Source: an uncultured Clostridia bacterium (GTDB lineage: Bacteria > Bacillota > Clostridia > Christensenellales > CAG-314). From it: 64,000 bases of DNA. The stretch covers positions 62,001 to 126,000 of the forward strand of contig CAMRUG010000001.1 in assembly GCA_947053925.1 (NCBI GenBank), read 5' to 3'. The translations under genes were made by a program, and so were the position numbers. Shown here one piece after another: positions 51,834 through 60,626 of this stretch. Positions within the stretch are counted from its first letter, which is position 1. Every line of letters begins with the position of its first letter. The notes below the pieces were generated by a model. It was not told where the DNA came from and searched no databases. It worked only from the letters and a program-made list of their open reading frames with translations.

Positions 51834-52056
51834 GTGCTTGTTATGCGGCGCGCGGAAACAGTTATACAGACTGGGTTTTGTGTGTATGTGGGATACCAAG
51901 ACTTACTATTGCGAAGTTTTAAACAAAATAATTGACTCCGAAATGGAATGTGAATTTTGGCGCCCTAAGCAAACGGATGTCGATATATCTGCCGAACGTT
52001 TAGACGCCGCAATAGAAGATATAAAATTTATACTAAGCCGTATAGATGACGAATAA
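51826..52056 (+). CDS. Small Cys-rich protein with a C-terminal helix (second of a pair), function unknown
   Basis: A 76-residue protein: KCLLCGARKQ, then FVCMWDTKTYYCEVLNKII, then MECEFWRP, giving the same C-x2-C ... C ... C-x-F/W order as the upstream protein, followed by an acidic helix (RLDAAIEDIKFILSRI). The pattern predicts a small zinc-binding domain with a helical dimerisation or partner-binding tail. It starts inside the preceding gene, so the two are made together. No family recognised. Confidence 0.7.
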   Translation: MNKCLLCGARKQLYRLGFVCMWDTKTYYCEVLNKIIDSEMECEFWRPKQTDVDISAERLDAAIEDIKFILSRIDDE

Positions 52057-52137
52057 AAAAGGATTTATTGTTAAGTTATCACAGGTAACGGACTTCTAAT
52101 AGAGGTATATATCTTGTAAACAAGGCAGCGTGTCTGT

Positions 52138-52166
52138 TTTACTTTGTTGTATCAGTATGGTATAAT
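52138..52166 (+). promoter_or_regulatory. Promoter with extended -10 upstream of the tandem GNAT gene
   Basis: TTTACT (52138-52143), 17-base spacer, TATAAT (52161-52166) with TGG immediately before. The leader of about 135 bases holds a TAAGTGTT/AACACTTA hairpin without a T run. Confidence 0.6.
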
Positions 52167-52306
52167 ATATCGTATAAGTGTTGTTAAACACTTACTTAAC
52201 CGACGTTTGCTCAAAAGGATATAATTGTATATAGACATACTTAAATTTGAATACACGTGCCAGTATATCTAATAGATAAAAGGCGATTTGGCAAGGAGAA
52301 AAATTT

Positions 52307-53161
52307 ATGCTTCGGGTTTGTTCAGAAAAAGAGTTAAAAAAATATGCGGACTTTGCGTACAATCTTGCAACAGACCCGACAAAATCCGGCTACCCCTCTT
52401 ACAGCGACGGAATCAAGACGAAAGAAATGTTTGTTAAGCGTTTGGAAGAGGCTTTTTCGCAAGACACGGAAGAAATTCTTCTTTTTGAATTGGGAGGAGT
52501 AGTTGAAGGCTTGATACATTACTACTTTCTGCCGTCAGATAAGTACTTGTCTACCGTAAGTTTTAATATCGGTTCGCATACTGATCAAGCCTTGAAGGAG
52601 TTTTTAAAATTTGCGGAGTCGCAATTTAAAGGGTACGAATTGTTTTTAGGTTATTCGGTTAAAAACAAACAAGCCATTGAATTTCTATCTGCTCACGGAT
52701 TTGAATTGATAGAAGAAGATAACAACTGCACGGGTTTACTCAAACAATATCAACCCGTTTACGTTGACAGCAACATTGTTCGTGTAACAAAAGACAATTA
52801 CAATGCTTTCCGAAAGATTCATAGCATAGCGGAAGACGATATGTACTGGAACTCGGACAGAATCTATGCGGATATTGAGAATTGGTTCATTTTTGTAAAA
52901 ATGCAAGGCAGTGATGCAGTCGGAAGCATCTACTATAATATTGTTGACGATGGCTGGTTTGAAATTTTCGGAATAGATTTAAAGGATAACATATTTGACG
53001 GGCAAGTCGTTTATGAACTTTTAGGAATTGCTATGAATACCGCAAAAGAAGCGGGAGGAACGTATATGACATTTTTCTGCGGAGACGAGGAACAAAAGGT
53101 TGCCTGCGAACTCGGTTTTATTTGGGTAGACAAATATTTGTGCTACAAGAAACTGCTTTAA
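52307..53161 (+). CDS. GNAT-like acetyltransferase with two half-domains
   Basis: A 284-residue cytosolic protein that reads as two GNAT-type halves. The first (about 1-145) has EEILLFELGGVVEGLIHYYF and a C-terminal YSVKNKQAIEFLSAHGFELI. The second (about 155-284) has WFIFVKMQGSDAVGSIYYNI, FEIFGIDLKDN and a closing AGGTYMTFFCGDEEQKVACE with LGFIW. The acetyl-CoA loop Q/RxxGxG/A is not well conserved in either half, so activity is uncertain. AAGGAG precedes the ATG. Monocistronic. Confidence 0.65.
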   Translation: MLRVCSEKELKKYADFAYNLATDPTKSGYPSYSDGIKTKEMFVKRLEEAFSQDTEEILLFELGGVVEGLIHYYFLPSDKYLSTVSFNIGSHTDQALKEFLKFAESQFKGYELFLGYSVKNKQAIEFLSAHGFELIEEDNNCTGLLKQYQPVYVDSNIVRVTKDNYNAFRKIHSIAEDDMYWNSDRIYADIENWFIFVKMQGSDAVGSIYYNIVDDGWFEIFGIDLKDNIFDGQVVYELLGIAMNTAKEAGGTYMTFFCGDEEQKVACELGFIWVDKYLCYKKLL

Positions 53162-53185
53162 TAAATTACAATTTATTTTGCAATC

Positions 53186-53223
53186 AAAAGGGAAGAAGAT
53201 TTCTAAAATCTTCCTCCCTTTTT
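53186..53223. terminator. Terminator between the GNAT-like gene and queH
   Basis: AAAAGGGA-A-GAAGATTT / AAATCTTC-CT-CCCTTTTT, one internal mismatch, T run. Usable from both sides. Confidence 0.85.
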
Positions 53224-53260
53224 AATCTCTATGAGAATTGTCTTAAAAACCTTTCGGTGT

Positions 53261-53899
53261 TTATTTGATTTCCTGCATTTGTCTGAGTGAAAATTCGCAG
53301 CCGCAGTAGTGCTGGCGGTAAAGACTGTATTTGTTAGAAAGCCGTATGCTTTCAAGGTATCCGCCGTGTTTTTTAAAGTCAGAGGAAAGCCATTTGACGG
53401 GGTCCGTTTGCAATGCTAAACCGATTTCGTTTAGCAGTTGGCTGTTTTTGTAGGGTGAAACGGTAAGGGTTGTGCCGAACAGGTCGAACCCGTGAGTTTG
53501 TGCGTAACGGAAAGTTTCTAAAAGCCGCAGTTTAAAACACTCCGTACACCGCGCCCCTCCCTCGCGTTCCTGTTCAAGACCTTTTGCCGCTTTGTAAAAA
53601 TTATCCGCGCAAAGGGTCGTTTTAACTAACTTTAACTTGCGCAAGGGCTGCACTTCGAATTGTCCGCCGTTGACTATATCAACTAACTTAACTAACTCTG
53701 CAAGCCGTTTTGCGTGTTCGCCGCTGTCTGTTATGTTGTCGTTGGAGTAGTAAAGCGTTACGTCAAAGTAGGGCAAAACGCGTGTAAGACAGTATGTCGA
53801 GCAGGGCGCACAGCAAGCGTGCAACAGCAGTTTTGGCGGATTGTTTACGTCAACTGTATTTTTAAATTGTTCAAACAAAATGTCGTTATTAACGTTCAT
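53261..53899 (-). CDS. queH: Epoxyqueuosine reductase QueH
   Basis: Last step of queuosine biosynthesis: reduces epoxyqueuosine in tRNA, as the non-orthologous replacement of QueG. The 212-residue protein has the vicinal Cys pair in LLHACCAPCST, the ARCTECFKLRL motif and the C-terminal YCGCEFS motif; these Cys residues bind an Fe-S cluster and a second metal. LFGTTLTVSPYKN is also characteristic. No other que gene lies nearby. Confidence 0.94.
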   Translation of the reverse strand: MNVNNDILFEQFKNTVDVNNPPKLLLHACCAPCSTYCLTRVLPYFDVTLYYSNDNITDSGEHAKRLAELVKLVDIVNGGQFEVQPLRKLKLVKTTLCADNFYKAAKGLEQEREGGARCTECFKLRLLETFRYAQTHGFDLFGTTLTVSPYKNSQLLNEIGLALQTDPVKWLSSDFKKHGGYLESIRLSNKYSLYRQHYCGCEFSLRQMQEIK

Positions 53900-54020
53900 A
53901 TTTAAATTTTACTTTATTTCTGCCGTTTTTGCAACTGTTTATAATTTTCGATTTGGCGTTAGGACAAATATATAAATTGCTTTTTAGTCGGCGAATGATA
54001 GGGGAAGTCAAAACAAAATA

Positions 54021-54049
54021 TTGACATATTATTACAGAGCGGATATACT
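54021..54049 (+). promoter_or_regulatory. Sigma-A promoter of the lipoprotein gene
   Basis: TTGACA (54021-54026), 17-base spacer, TATACT (54044-54049). Confidence 0.85.
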
Positions 54050-54067
54050 GGAGTTGGAGAAAGTATT

Positions 54068-55234
54068 ATGAAAAAATTCTGGCTTATTTTAGTATCAGTA
54101 ATTTGTTTAGCAGTCTGTTTGCCCGTTTTGACGGCTTGCAACAACGGAACTGTTACGGCGTTGCTTGTGGGAGAAAATCTCGATTCGGCAGAAAAAACAA
54201 TTAACTTGGGCGATTACGTTTACGGCAATGACAATGCAATTATTGCCGATATAAACGCATTGAAGTTTTGCACGGTTGACGACGGCGGCAATAAGCAAGG
54301 AATAAACGTTTCTAAACTTACAGCAACGTACACAGATGAGAATGGAAATTTGTTAAAAACAAGACCCGACAGACTGAGCGTAGGAGATTGGTCTATTCAA
54401 TACGCCTACAGTGGGAAGTCCTGCGAAGTGCAGTGCCGTATAGAGTATTCGACCGCAGGTGCGTTCACTGTAAGTTTGGAAAAGAACTCGTGGACGTATG
54501 GCGAAGCGTTACCGTCGGTAACCGTACGCAATCCCGACGGACAAACGGTTTCAATATTGTCAAACGATGAATTGTCGCCAGACGATACAGATGTATCTGC
54601 CGAAAGTATAGGATACATGGGTATCAGAAAAGATTTGTATAACACGTTTAGCGAAGAGGAAGCAAACGACAGTGAATTCTTGTCTTACATTTATTCTCAA
54701 GCGTATGAAGGAAAATACGCAGACAGAATTATTTGCAGTTTCGATTCGGACATAAGTTACAAATACCGTCCTGCAGAATACGTTTTAGTTGTTTTGATTG
54801 TACATACGTATAATTACCGTAATATCGCGTGTAAAACGGAATTTACCGTAAACTACGACCCTTCGGTTGCGGGTGTGGGATTTCTGCTTACGAATATCGA
54901 AACCGTCGGCGTAAACGAGGGAGATGAACCTACGCAGTATTTTGTTAAAATGGCGGAAGAATTATTCGAAAAACAAAGCGGACAGTTTTGCGGCATTGAC
55001 TTTACTAGCGGCGGTAACGTTACCGGCGAGTGCGACTTGGGAACGGGAGAGTTGAGCCTTCTTAAAGGAAACGATGCCTTTACTTACCAAGAAAACAATC
55101 AAAACGGAACGGTAAACGTAGTAATGTCCAACAAAAACGGTGTAACGTTCACGGGAGTTTCGACCGGAGCAACGCTTACTTTAACGCGGCAAATGGACGA
55201 TAATACGTTGATGGTATTTACGTTTATAAGGTAA
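54068..55234 (+). CDS. Predicted lipoprotein with Ig-like (MBG-type) segments, function unknown
   Basis: A 388-residue exported protein with signal peptide and lipobox LTAC (Cys at about 23). The body is strand-rich: EKNSWTYGEALPSVTVRNPD resembles the WxYG...P opening of MBG/bacterial Ig-like repeats, preceded by a second SxxKTINLGDYVYGN-like module. The C-terminal 110 residues (QSGQFCGIDFTSGG... to FTFIR) resemble lipocalin-like beta-barrel pieces of Clostridial lipoproteins. No enzymatic motif. It lies on the cell surface and could be an adhesion or envelope component. Clear promoter and terminator flank it. Confidence 0.7.
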   Translation: MKKFWLILVSVICLAVCLPVLTACNNGTVTALLVGENLDSAEKTINLGDYVYGNDNAIIADINALKFCTVDDGGNKQGINVSKLTATYTDENGNLLKTRPDRLSVGDWSIQYAYSGKSCEVQCRIEYSTAGAFTVSLEKNSWTYGEALPSVTVRNPDGQTVSILSNDELSPDDTDVSAESIGYMGIRKDLYNTFSEEEANDSEFLSYIYSQAYEGKYADRIICSFDSDISYKYRPAEYVLVVLIVHTYNYRNIACKTEFTVNYDPSVAGVGFLLTNIETVGVNEGDEPTQYFVKMAEELFEKQSGQFCGIDFTSGGNVTGECDLGTGELSLLKGNDAFTYQENNQNGTVNVVMSNKNGVTFTGVSTGATLTLTRQMDDNTLMVFTFIR

Positions 55235-55243
55235 CGACAATTT

Positions 55244-55276
55244 AAAAGACCTTCGGCCAGTCCGAAGGTCTTTTTG
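55244..55276 (+). terminator. Intrinsic terminator after the lipoprotein gene
   Basis: AAAAGACCTTCGG / CCGAAGGTCTTTT with a five-base loop and T run. Confidence 0.93.
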
Positions 55277-55336
55277 TGTTTTGCGTTGTTAATACCAACC
55301 AATTGATTATTACATATTCAATAGTAGGTTTCTTTA

Positions 55337-55396
55337 TTGTCGCCTTTTGCAACAAAAAATTGTCGAGATACCGGTAGGCGAAGATAATTTCTATTT
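55337..55396. repeat. Dispersed intergenic repeat, copy C
   Basis: TTGTCGCCTTTTGCAACAAA then AAATTGTCGAG and, after a gap, GGCGAAGATAATTTCTATTT. It aligns with copy B along its whole 60 bases. Its end overlaps the stop and last codon of the radical SAM gene. Confidence 0.6.
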
Positions 55397-55984
55397 CTTA
55401 ATACGCACCCGTAAAGGTATGCCTAATTTATCGGCTAATTTTTGACACTCGGCAACGTCTTGTTCGCCAATGCTGTCAACAACGGAAAATACAACGTTGC
55501 CTCCCCTTTGTTTGCACAGTTTGGCAAATTCTATAATCGAATCGTAAGCGTTTATTCCGTAAATGCTTTTGCAGTGTTGTTGGTATTTTTGTGCGGTACT
55601 TTCGTTAAGAGAAACGTTTATAACGTCGCAACTGGTAACAATCAAGTCGGTAACGTCCTGCCCGTGTATCAGGTTTGCCTGTCCGTTGGTGTTGATGCGC
55701 GTAGTCTTGTCTATACAGTGGAGATAACTTGCCACTTCGTCCAGCGTTTCAAGATTGTATGTCGGCTCGCCGTATCCGCAAAAAACAATTTCGTTATCGA
55801 AGTCGTCCAAATTTTGCGGCAATTGTTCTATTACGTCCTCTGCCGTCGGTTCTTCTTTTATCCACAATACCGTCCCGTCCATATCTTTATGGTCGCGGCG
55901 TATGCAAAAGTCGCAGTTGTTGGTACAGCGGTTTGTAAGGTTAATGTAAATTTTGTTGCCTAATATGTAAACGTAATTATCCAT
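55391..55984 (-). CDS. TatD-linked radical SAM protein
   Basis: A 197-residue radical SAM enzyme. The cluster motif is CTNNCDFCIR (CxxxCxxC, residues about 21-28), then VFCGYGEPTYNLETLDEV (the GGEP-type SAM loop), INTNGQANLIHG and VINVSLNEST. This compact architecture, without a SPASM domain, matches the family described as associated with TatD nucleases; here tatD is indeed the next gene on the same strand, 307 bases upstream. Substrate unknown. The ATG has only a weak GAGA-type site. Confidence 0.87.
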   Translation of the reverse strand: MDNYVYILGNKIYINLTNRCTNNCDFCIRRDHKDMDGTVLWIKEEPTAEDVIEQLPQNLDDFDNEIVFCGYGEPTYNLETLDEVASYLHCIDKTTRINTNGQANLIHGQDVTDLIVTSCDVINVSLNESTAQKYQQHCKSIYGINAYDSIIEFAKLCKQRGGNVVFSVVDSIGEQDVAECQKLADKLGIPLRVRIKK

Positions 55985-56009
55985 AATGTTATCTCTTTTA
56001 TTTTTTTAA

Positions 56010-56250
56010 CTCAATTCTCAATTCGTAATTTCGGTAGATATAATTTGACCGACAGTAAGCAATACACTGTTAACTGCTATTATTGAATATGCTTTGTTTA
56101 GATTGCAAAATTGGTATAGTTACAAAATTTATGTAACTTGTTTACAACAATGAACGCAATATAAAAGCGTAACAAGCAATATGCTGTCAAACGAATAGTC
56201 AAAATAATTTTAACCATAATTATACATTGCGCATTACGCATTACGAATTG
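56010..56250. repeat. MITE-like element with short terminal inverted repeats
   Basis: CAATTCGTAA (56019-56028) and TTACGAATTG (56241-56250) are inverted copies flanking about 210 bases. Each end is extended by short tandem motifs (AACTCAATTCTCAATTCG on the left, GCGCATTACGCATTACG on the right). No gene inside. It fills most of the radical SAM-tatD gap. The ends resemble non-autonomous transposon tips common in Clostridia. Confidence 0.45.
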
Positions 56251-56291
56251 TATTTTCCCATTCTTTACAAAGCAAATCGCTCTAATTTTAT

Positions 56292-57062
56292 TTACCGTGC
56301 TATTCTTTTAAAAAGCCGCAATGTGTTTTGTCGGATTTGTTCTTCCGTTTCCGCCGTCTGTTTACCGTAAATTTCTGCAATTTTAGCAACTATAATTGGA
56401 ATATTGTACGGCGTATTTACCGTTCCGCGCAAAGGCACGGGCGACATATACGGACTGTCTGTTTCCGACAAAATGCGGTCAAACGGAACAGATTGCAGTA
56501 CATCTTCCTTATGAGCGTTTTTAAACGTTATTGCTCCGCCGAACGCAAAATAGTGCCCTTTGCGAGCCATTTGACGGGCAAACTCCGCGCTTCCCGAATA
56601 GCAGTGCCACAGCACTCCGTTATTCAGATAATTCTTTTGCGCCGTAAGTATGTCTGCCGCATCGCCGTAAGCGTCGCGTATATGCAAGGTAATCGGCAAT
56701 CCGAGTCTGTCGGCAATTTCTATCTGTTCGGCAAAAACGTCTTTTTGAACTTGCCTGTCGGATAAGTCGTAATAGTAATCGAGACCTATTTCTCCGACGG
56801 CTACAACCTTGTCGTTTGACGCCAATTTTTTCATCGTTTGACGGAAAGTGTCGTCAAAAAACTTGCTGTCGTGCGGGTGCATACCCACAGTAGCGTAAAC
56901 ATTGCCGTATTTGTCTGCAAGTTCTACGCTGTTTAGCATAGACTCGTAATTACAACTGTTGTTGATAACAAATTCGATCGAGTGTTCGTTTAGTCCCCGT
57001 ATTATTCCATCCGCGCTGTCTTTTAATTTTTCGTCGTCAAGGTGCAAGTGGCTGTCTATCAT
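56292..57062 (-). CDS. tatD: TatD-family metal-dependent hydrolase/DNase
   Basis: A 256-residue TIM-barrel hydrolase. Metal ligands and landmarks: MIDSHLHLDDEK (HxH), GMHPHDSKFF, VAVGEIGLDYYYD (Glu), PITLHIRDAYGDA (His), WHCYSGSAEF (His), FDRILSETDSPYMSP (Asp). Members have 3'-5' exonuclease or D-tyrosyl-tRNA-related activity. The ATG at 57060-57062 overlaps the metG stop (ATGA); an upstream in-frame start inside metG is rejected. The metG-tatD pairing is conserved in Firmicutes. Confidence 0.95.
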   Translation of the reverse strand: MIDSHLHLDDEKLKDSADGIIRGLNEHSIEFVINNSCNYESMLNSVELADKYGNVYATVGMHPHDSKFFDDTFRQTMKKLASNDKVVAVGEIGLDYYYDLSDRQVQKDVFAEQIEIADRLGLPITLHIRDAYGDAADILTAQKNYLNNGVLWHCYSGSAEFARQMARKGHYFAFGGAITFKNAHKEDVLQSVPFDRILSETDSPYMSPVPLRGTVNTPYNIPIIVAKIAEIYGKQTAETEEQIRQNTLRLFKRIAR

Positions 57063-58987
57063 CAGCGCACTTCCTTGCCGCTGTCCATTTCTTTTTCCGG
57101 CGTAACAAACACAACGGTTTTGCCGTCTGCGGCGCACAGTATCATTCCGTTGCTTTCTACTCCGCGGATTTTTGCAGGTTTAAGGTTTTTGACCAAAACA
57201 ACGGTTTTGCCCACCATATATTCGGGCGTGTAGTATTGCGCTATTCCGCTGACAACCTGACGTACTTCGTTGCCCGCTTGCAGTTTAAACACAAGCAGTT
57301 TGTCGCTTTTTGCAACCTTTTCGCAACTGAGAACTTTGGCGGTGCACAACTTTACTTTGGCAAAGTCGGTTATATCTATTATATCGTCAGCAGGCGTTTC
57401 TTCCGTTTTTTGCGAATTTTGCTTTGCCGCTATTTCGTCAAGCGCTTTGAGTTCCTTGTCCACGTCTATACGGTTAAACAGGTTGTCGCCTTTGTTTACT
57501 TTGGTCCCGACAGGCGTTTTGCCGAATTCCGACAAGCCGTCAAAGTTATCGGGGCTTGTTAAACCCAGTTTTTCAAAAATGGTATTTGCAGTTTTGGTAA
57601 TAAACGGTTTGAGCAGAGTTGCCGCAAAACGGATACATTCTGTCAAAATGTACATAACTGTTGCCAAACGGTCTTTGTCGCCGTTTTTATTAAGCGTCCA
57701 AGGCGTTGTTTCGTCAATGTACTTATTTGCGCGCTGAACAATGCGGAATATGTCCGTTAAAGCATCGGGAGCGGACAGGTTGTCCATATCTTTACGCACT
57801 TTTGCAAGCGTTCCCGTGCACAAATTTATCAGTTCTTTGTCCAATTCGTTATATGCGTTAGGCTCAGGGATATTTCCGCCGAAGTATTGCGTAACCATTG
57901 CCGTTGTACGGCTTACAAGGTTGCCGAGGTCGTTTACAAGGTCGGCGTTCGTGCGTACAAGCAGTGCTTCGTTCGTGTAATTTCCGTCGCTGCCGAACGG
58001 AATTTCGCGAAGTAAAAAGTATCTTATTGCGTCTACTCCGTAGCGTTCAGTCAAAAAGAAGGGATCGACAATATTGCCTTTCGATTTACTCATTTTGTCG
58101 TTGCCGAATAACAGCCAGCCGTGTCCGTAAACCTTTTTAGGAAGAGGCAAATCGAGCGCCATCAAAATAGCAGGCCAGATAATGGTGTGGAAGCGTACGA
58201 TTTCTTTGCCCACCATATGTAAGTCTGCTGGCCAATATTTGTCGAAGTTAGCGTGGTCTTTCTGTAGATAGCCCAATGCCGTAATGTAGTTTGTCAACGC
58301 GTCTATCCATACATAGGCAACGTGCTTTTCGTCAAACGGCAGTTTAACTCCCCAGTCGAATGTGGTGCGCGATATGCACAAATCTTTAAGTCCGGGTTTG
58401 ATAAAGTTATTTACCATTTCGTTCATACGCGATTTAGGACTGATGAAGTCAGGGTTTTCCTCGTAAAATTTAATTAAACGGTCTTGGTATTTTGAAAGGC
58501 GGAAAAAGTAACTTTCTTCCTTTTGCTTTGTTACCTCGCGTCCGCAGTCGGGGCACTTGCCGTCCACAAGTTGGCTCTCAGTCCAAAACGCCTCGCAGGG
58601 AGTGCAGTACAGTCCTTCGTATTCCGATTTGTAAATATCTCCGCTTTTAAGCAGTTTTTCGTATACTTTTTGTACCGTCAATTCGTGATATTCGTCGGTG
58701 GTACGGATAAATTTGTCGTAACTTATATCAAGCGTTTTCCACAACTCCACAATTTGGTCATATAACTTGTCTACAAACTGTTTGGGCGTAACGCCTGCTT
58801 TTTCGGCGCGTTGCTGTACTTTTTGACCGTGTTCGTCTGTGCCCGTCAGGTAAAATACGTCATACCCGTCCATACGTTTAAAGCGCGCTATTGCGTCGCA
58901 GATAACGGTAGTGTAGCAGTGTCCTAAATGAAAATTGCCGCTCGAGTAGTAAATAGGCGTAGTAATGTAGAAAGTTTTTTTGTTCAT
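57062..58987 (-). CDS. metG: Methionyl-tRNA synthetase with a C-terminal tRNA-binding domain
   Basis: Class I synthetase of 641 residues. HIGH region as SGNFHLGHCYTT, a zinc knuckle CTPCEAFW...CPDCG, VYGHGWLLFGNDKMSKSKGN (KMSKS), helical anticodon domain with the conserved WxLNK segment, and from about residue 540 an EMAP-II/Trbp111-like OB-fold (FAKVKLCTAKVLSCEKV) that aids tRNA binding and dimerisation. GAAAGGAG precedes the ATG; promoter at 59038-59066. Confidence 0.97.
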   Translation of the reverse strand: MNKKTFYITTPIYYSSGNFHLGHCYTTVICDAIARFKRMDGYDVFYLTGTDEHGQKVQQRAEKAGVTPKQFVDKLYDQIVELWKTLDISYDKFIRTTDEYHELTVQKVYEKLLKSGDIYKSEYEGLYCTPCEAFWTESQLVDGKCPDCGREVTKQKEESYFFRLSKYQDRLIKFYEENPDFISPKSRMNEMVNNFIKPGLKDLCISRTTFDWGVKLPFDEKHVAYVWIDALTNYITALGYLQKDHANFDKYWPADLHMVGKEIVRFHTIIWPAILMALDLPLPKKVYGHGWLLFGNDKMSKSKGNIVDPFFLTERYGVDAIRYFLLREIPFGSDGNYTNEALLVRTNADLVNDLGNLVSRTTAMVTQYFGGNIPEPNAYNELDKELINLCTGTLAKVRKDMDNLSAPDALTDIFRIVQRANKYIDETTPWTLNKNGDKDRLATVMYILTECIRFAATLLKPFITKTANTIFEKLGLTSPDNFDGLSEFGKTPVGTKVNKGDNLFNRIDVDKELKALDEIAAKQNSQKTEETPADDIIDITDFAKVKLCTAKVLSCEKVAKSDKLLVFKLQAGNEVRQVVSGIAQYYTPEYMVGKTVVLVKNLKPAKIRGVESNGMILCAADGKTVVFVTPEKEMDSGKEVR

Positions 58988-59037
58988 TGTTTTCTCCTTT
59001 CGCGCCGCAAATGAAACGGTGCAAAATATTTGTACTT

Positions 59038-59066
59038 ATTTTACCATTATCAAATTGTTTTGTAAA
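59038..59066 (-). promoter_or_regulatory. Sigma-A promoter of metG-tatD
   Basis: Minus strand TTTACA (59066-59061), 17-base spacer, TAAAAT (59043-59038). The leader is short (about 45 bases), with no T-box. Confidence 0.75.
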
Positions 59067-59196
59067 CAAGTTATATGCTTTGAATAAATCAAAATATTTT
59101 TGTTTGCCTTTTAAAGTTCAGGGCGGTAATAATGTTTAGATAGAATACAATTATGGTTAACAAAATAAACTACATTATGAAAAAGGTGAAATAGTA

Positions 59197-59760
59197 ATGA
59201 ATATTGTTTGGACGGCAGTAACGGTTGCCGCATTGATAGCCTTGACGATTACTAATCCGCAAAGCATATTGACGGTGTGTTTGGACAGTTCTGCGCAAGC
59301 GTTAAAGACGGCGTTGGAACTAACCGCCGTATATTGTCTGTGGCTAGGGATATTCCGTATTGCGGAAGAGTGTAAACTGGTAGAAAAACTGTCTAAGTGT
59401 TTTACTAAACTCAACAAGTGGCTTTACGGTAACATAAGCGAAGTTGCAAGCAATTATGTGTCGCTAAATCTTGCGTCAAATTTGCTCGGGATAGGAAACG
59501 CGGCTACTCCGTCGGCAATTGCGGCAATAAGAGAGGTGGAGCACGACGAAAAACTCTCGCGTTTCGGGGCTATGTTGTTTGTAGTAAACGCCACAAGCGT
59601 ACAACTTCTGCCTACAACGGTAATAGGGTTGCGTGCTTCTCTCGGCTCGGCAAGTCCGTCCGATATTATTTTACCAAATCTGATTGCAACCGTCATTACT
59701 TCCGTTATAGGCGTGGCGTTGGTGTTTATAGCCTACGGCAAACCGAAAAAAGCAAATTAA
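59197..59760 (+). CDS. spmA: Spore maturation protein A
   Basis: A 187-residue membrane protein of the nucleoside-recognition (Gate) fold with about five helices. Signature WLGIFRIAEECKLVEKLSKC, the conserved polar loop NLASNLLGIGNAATPSAIAAI and VNATSVQLLPTTVIGLR. In Bacillus, SpmA and SpmB are needed for spore core dehydration. AAAAAGGTG precedes the ATG. spmB follows after 83 bases, so a mother-cell sigma-E type promoter would be expected upstream; none could be placed with confidence. Confidence 0.95.
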   Translation: MNIVWTAVTVAALIALTITNPQSILTVCLDSSAQALKTALELTAVYCLWLGIFRIAEECKLVEKLSKCFTKLNKWLYGNISEVASNYVSLNLASNLLGIGNAATPSAIAAIREVEHDEKLSRFGAMLFVVNATSVQLLPTTVIGLRASLGSASPSDIILPNLIATVITSVIGVALVFIAYGKPKKAN

Positions 59761-59843
59761 AAACTAGTGTTGCATAGATTGAAAATCATTTAAAGCAAAC
59801 TAGAAATAATGTAAACGCGTTAAGTAATTTAAACAAGAAATTT

Positions 59844-60347
59844 ATGGACTATGTTGTTCCCGTCATTTTAATATTGGTACTTGTATACGGTTTGATAAAA
59901 CGGGTCAATGTGTACGACAGTTTTGTTCTGGGCGCAAAAAAATCTTTCGATTTGTCGCTGTCCGTTTTCCCGTACCTTGCGGCTATGTTTATTATGGTAA
60001 ACTGTCTTCGCGCAAGCGGACTTGACGTATATATTATACGTTTTATTTCTCCGCCGTTTAAGCTTTTGGGAGTGCCTAGCGAAGTAGTGGAACTTATGCT
60101 GCTTCGCCCTTTTTCGGGAAGCGGAAGTTTAGCAATTCTTACCGACGTGTACAAGCAATACGGGGTTGACAGTTATGTCGGACGCTGTGCCTCCGTTATT
60201 ATGGGCAGCAGCGAGACGGTTTTTTATGTTGCCAGCGTTTATTTTGCAGGTACGCGTGTTAAACGTACGGGTTTTGCTATTCCAATTGCTCTGTTCTGTA
60301 ATCTCGTCGGAGGCGTTGCCGCGTGTTTGCTTTGTAAAGTGCTGTAA
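59844..60347 (+). CDS. spmB: Spore maturation protein B
   Basis: A 167-residue membrane partner of SpmA with the same fold. Landmarks: VNVYDSFVLGAKKSFDLSLS, PFKLLGVPSEVVELMLLRPF, SGSGSLAILTDVY and IMGSSETVFYVASVYF. Acts in spore core dehydration with SpmA. The ribosome binding site is weak (AAGAAA). Confidence 0.95.
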   Translation: MDYVVPVILILVLVYGLIKRVNVYDSFVLGAKKSFDLSLSVFPYLAAMFIMVNCLRASGLDVYIIRFISPPFKLLGVPSEVVELMLLRPFSGSGSLAILTDVYKQYGVDSYVGRCASVIMGSSETVFYVASVYFAGTRVKRTGFAIPIALFCNLVGGVAACLLCKVL

Positions 60348-60530
60348 CGGTAAATTTTAATTAAAGTAAACATTCAGCGTCAAATGCGGCAAGTGTTCTG
60401 TTTCAAAGTCGGTTTTCAAACTTTTTGTCAAGCACAAATCGTGTTGAAAATTAACGGATATCTTGTTATTGACCTTTGCCGTAAAACAGCCGCAGTGTTA
60501 TAAGTACCGGCAAGTCAATTTCATCGTATT

Positions 60531-60573
60531 AAAAAAGCGTTACGAATTAGACTGTGCACAATTTGTAACGCTT
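60531..60573 (-). terminator. Terminator of the DHH-DHH-surE operon
   Basis: On the minus strand AAGCGTTACAAATT pairs with AATTCGTAACGCTT (one mismatch), followed by a run of T; about 54 bases after the surE stop. Confidence 0.78.
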
Positions 60574-60626
60574 ATATTATTGTTTGCGGTAAAGCAACTT
60601 TTACCGATTGCCCAATCAAGCAACGT

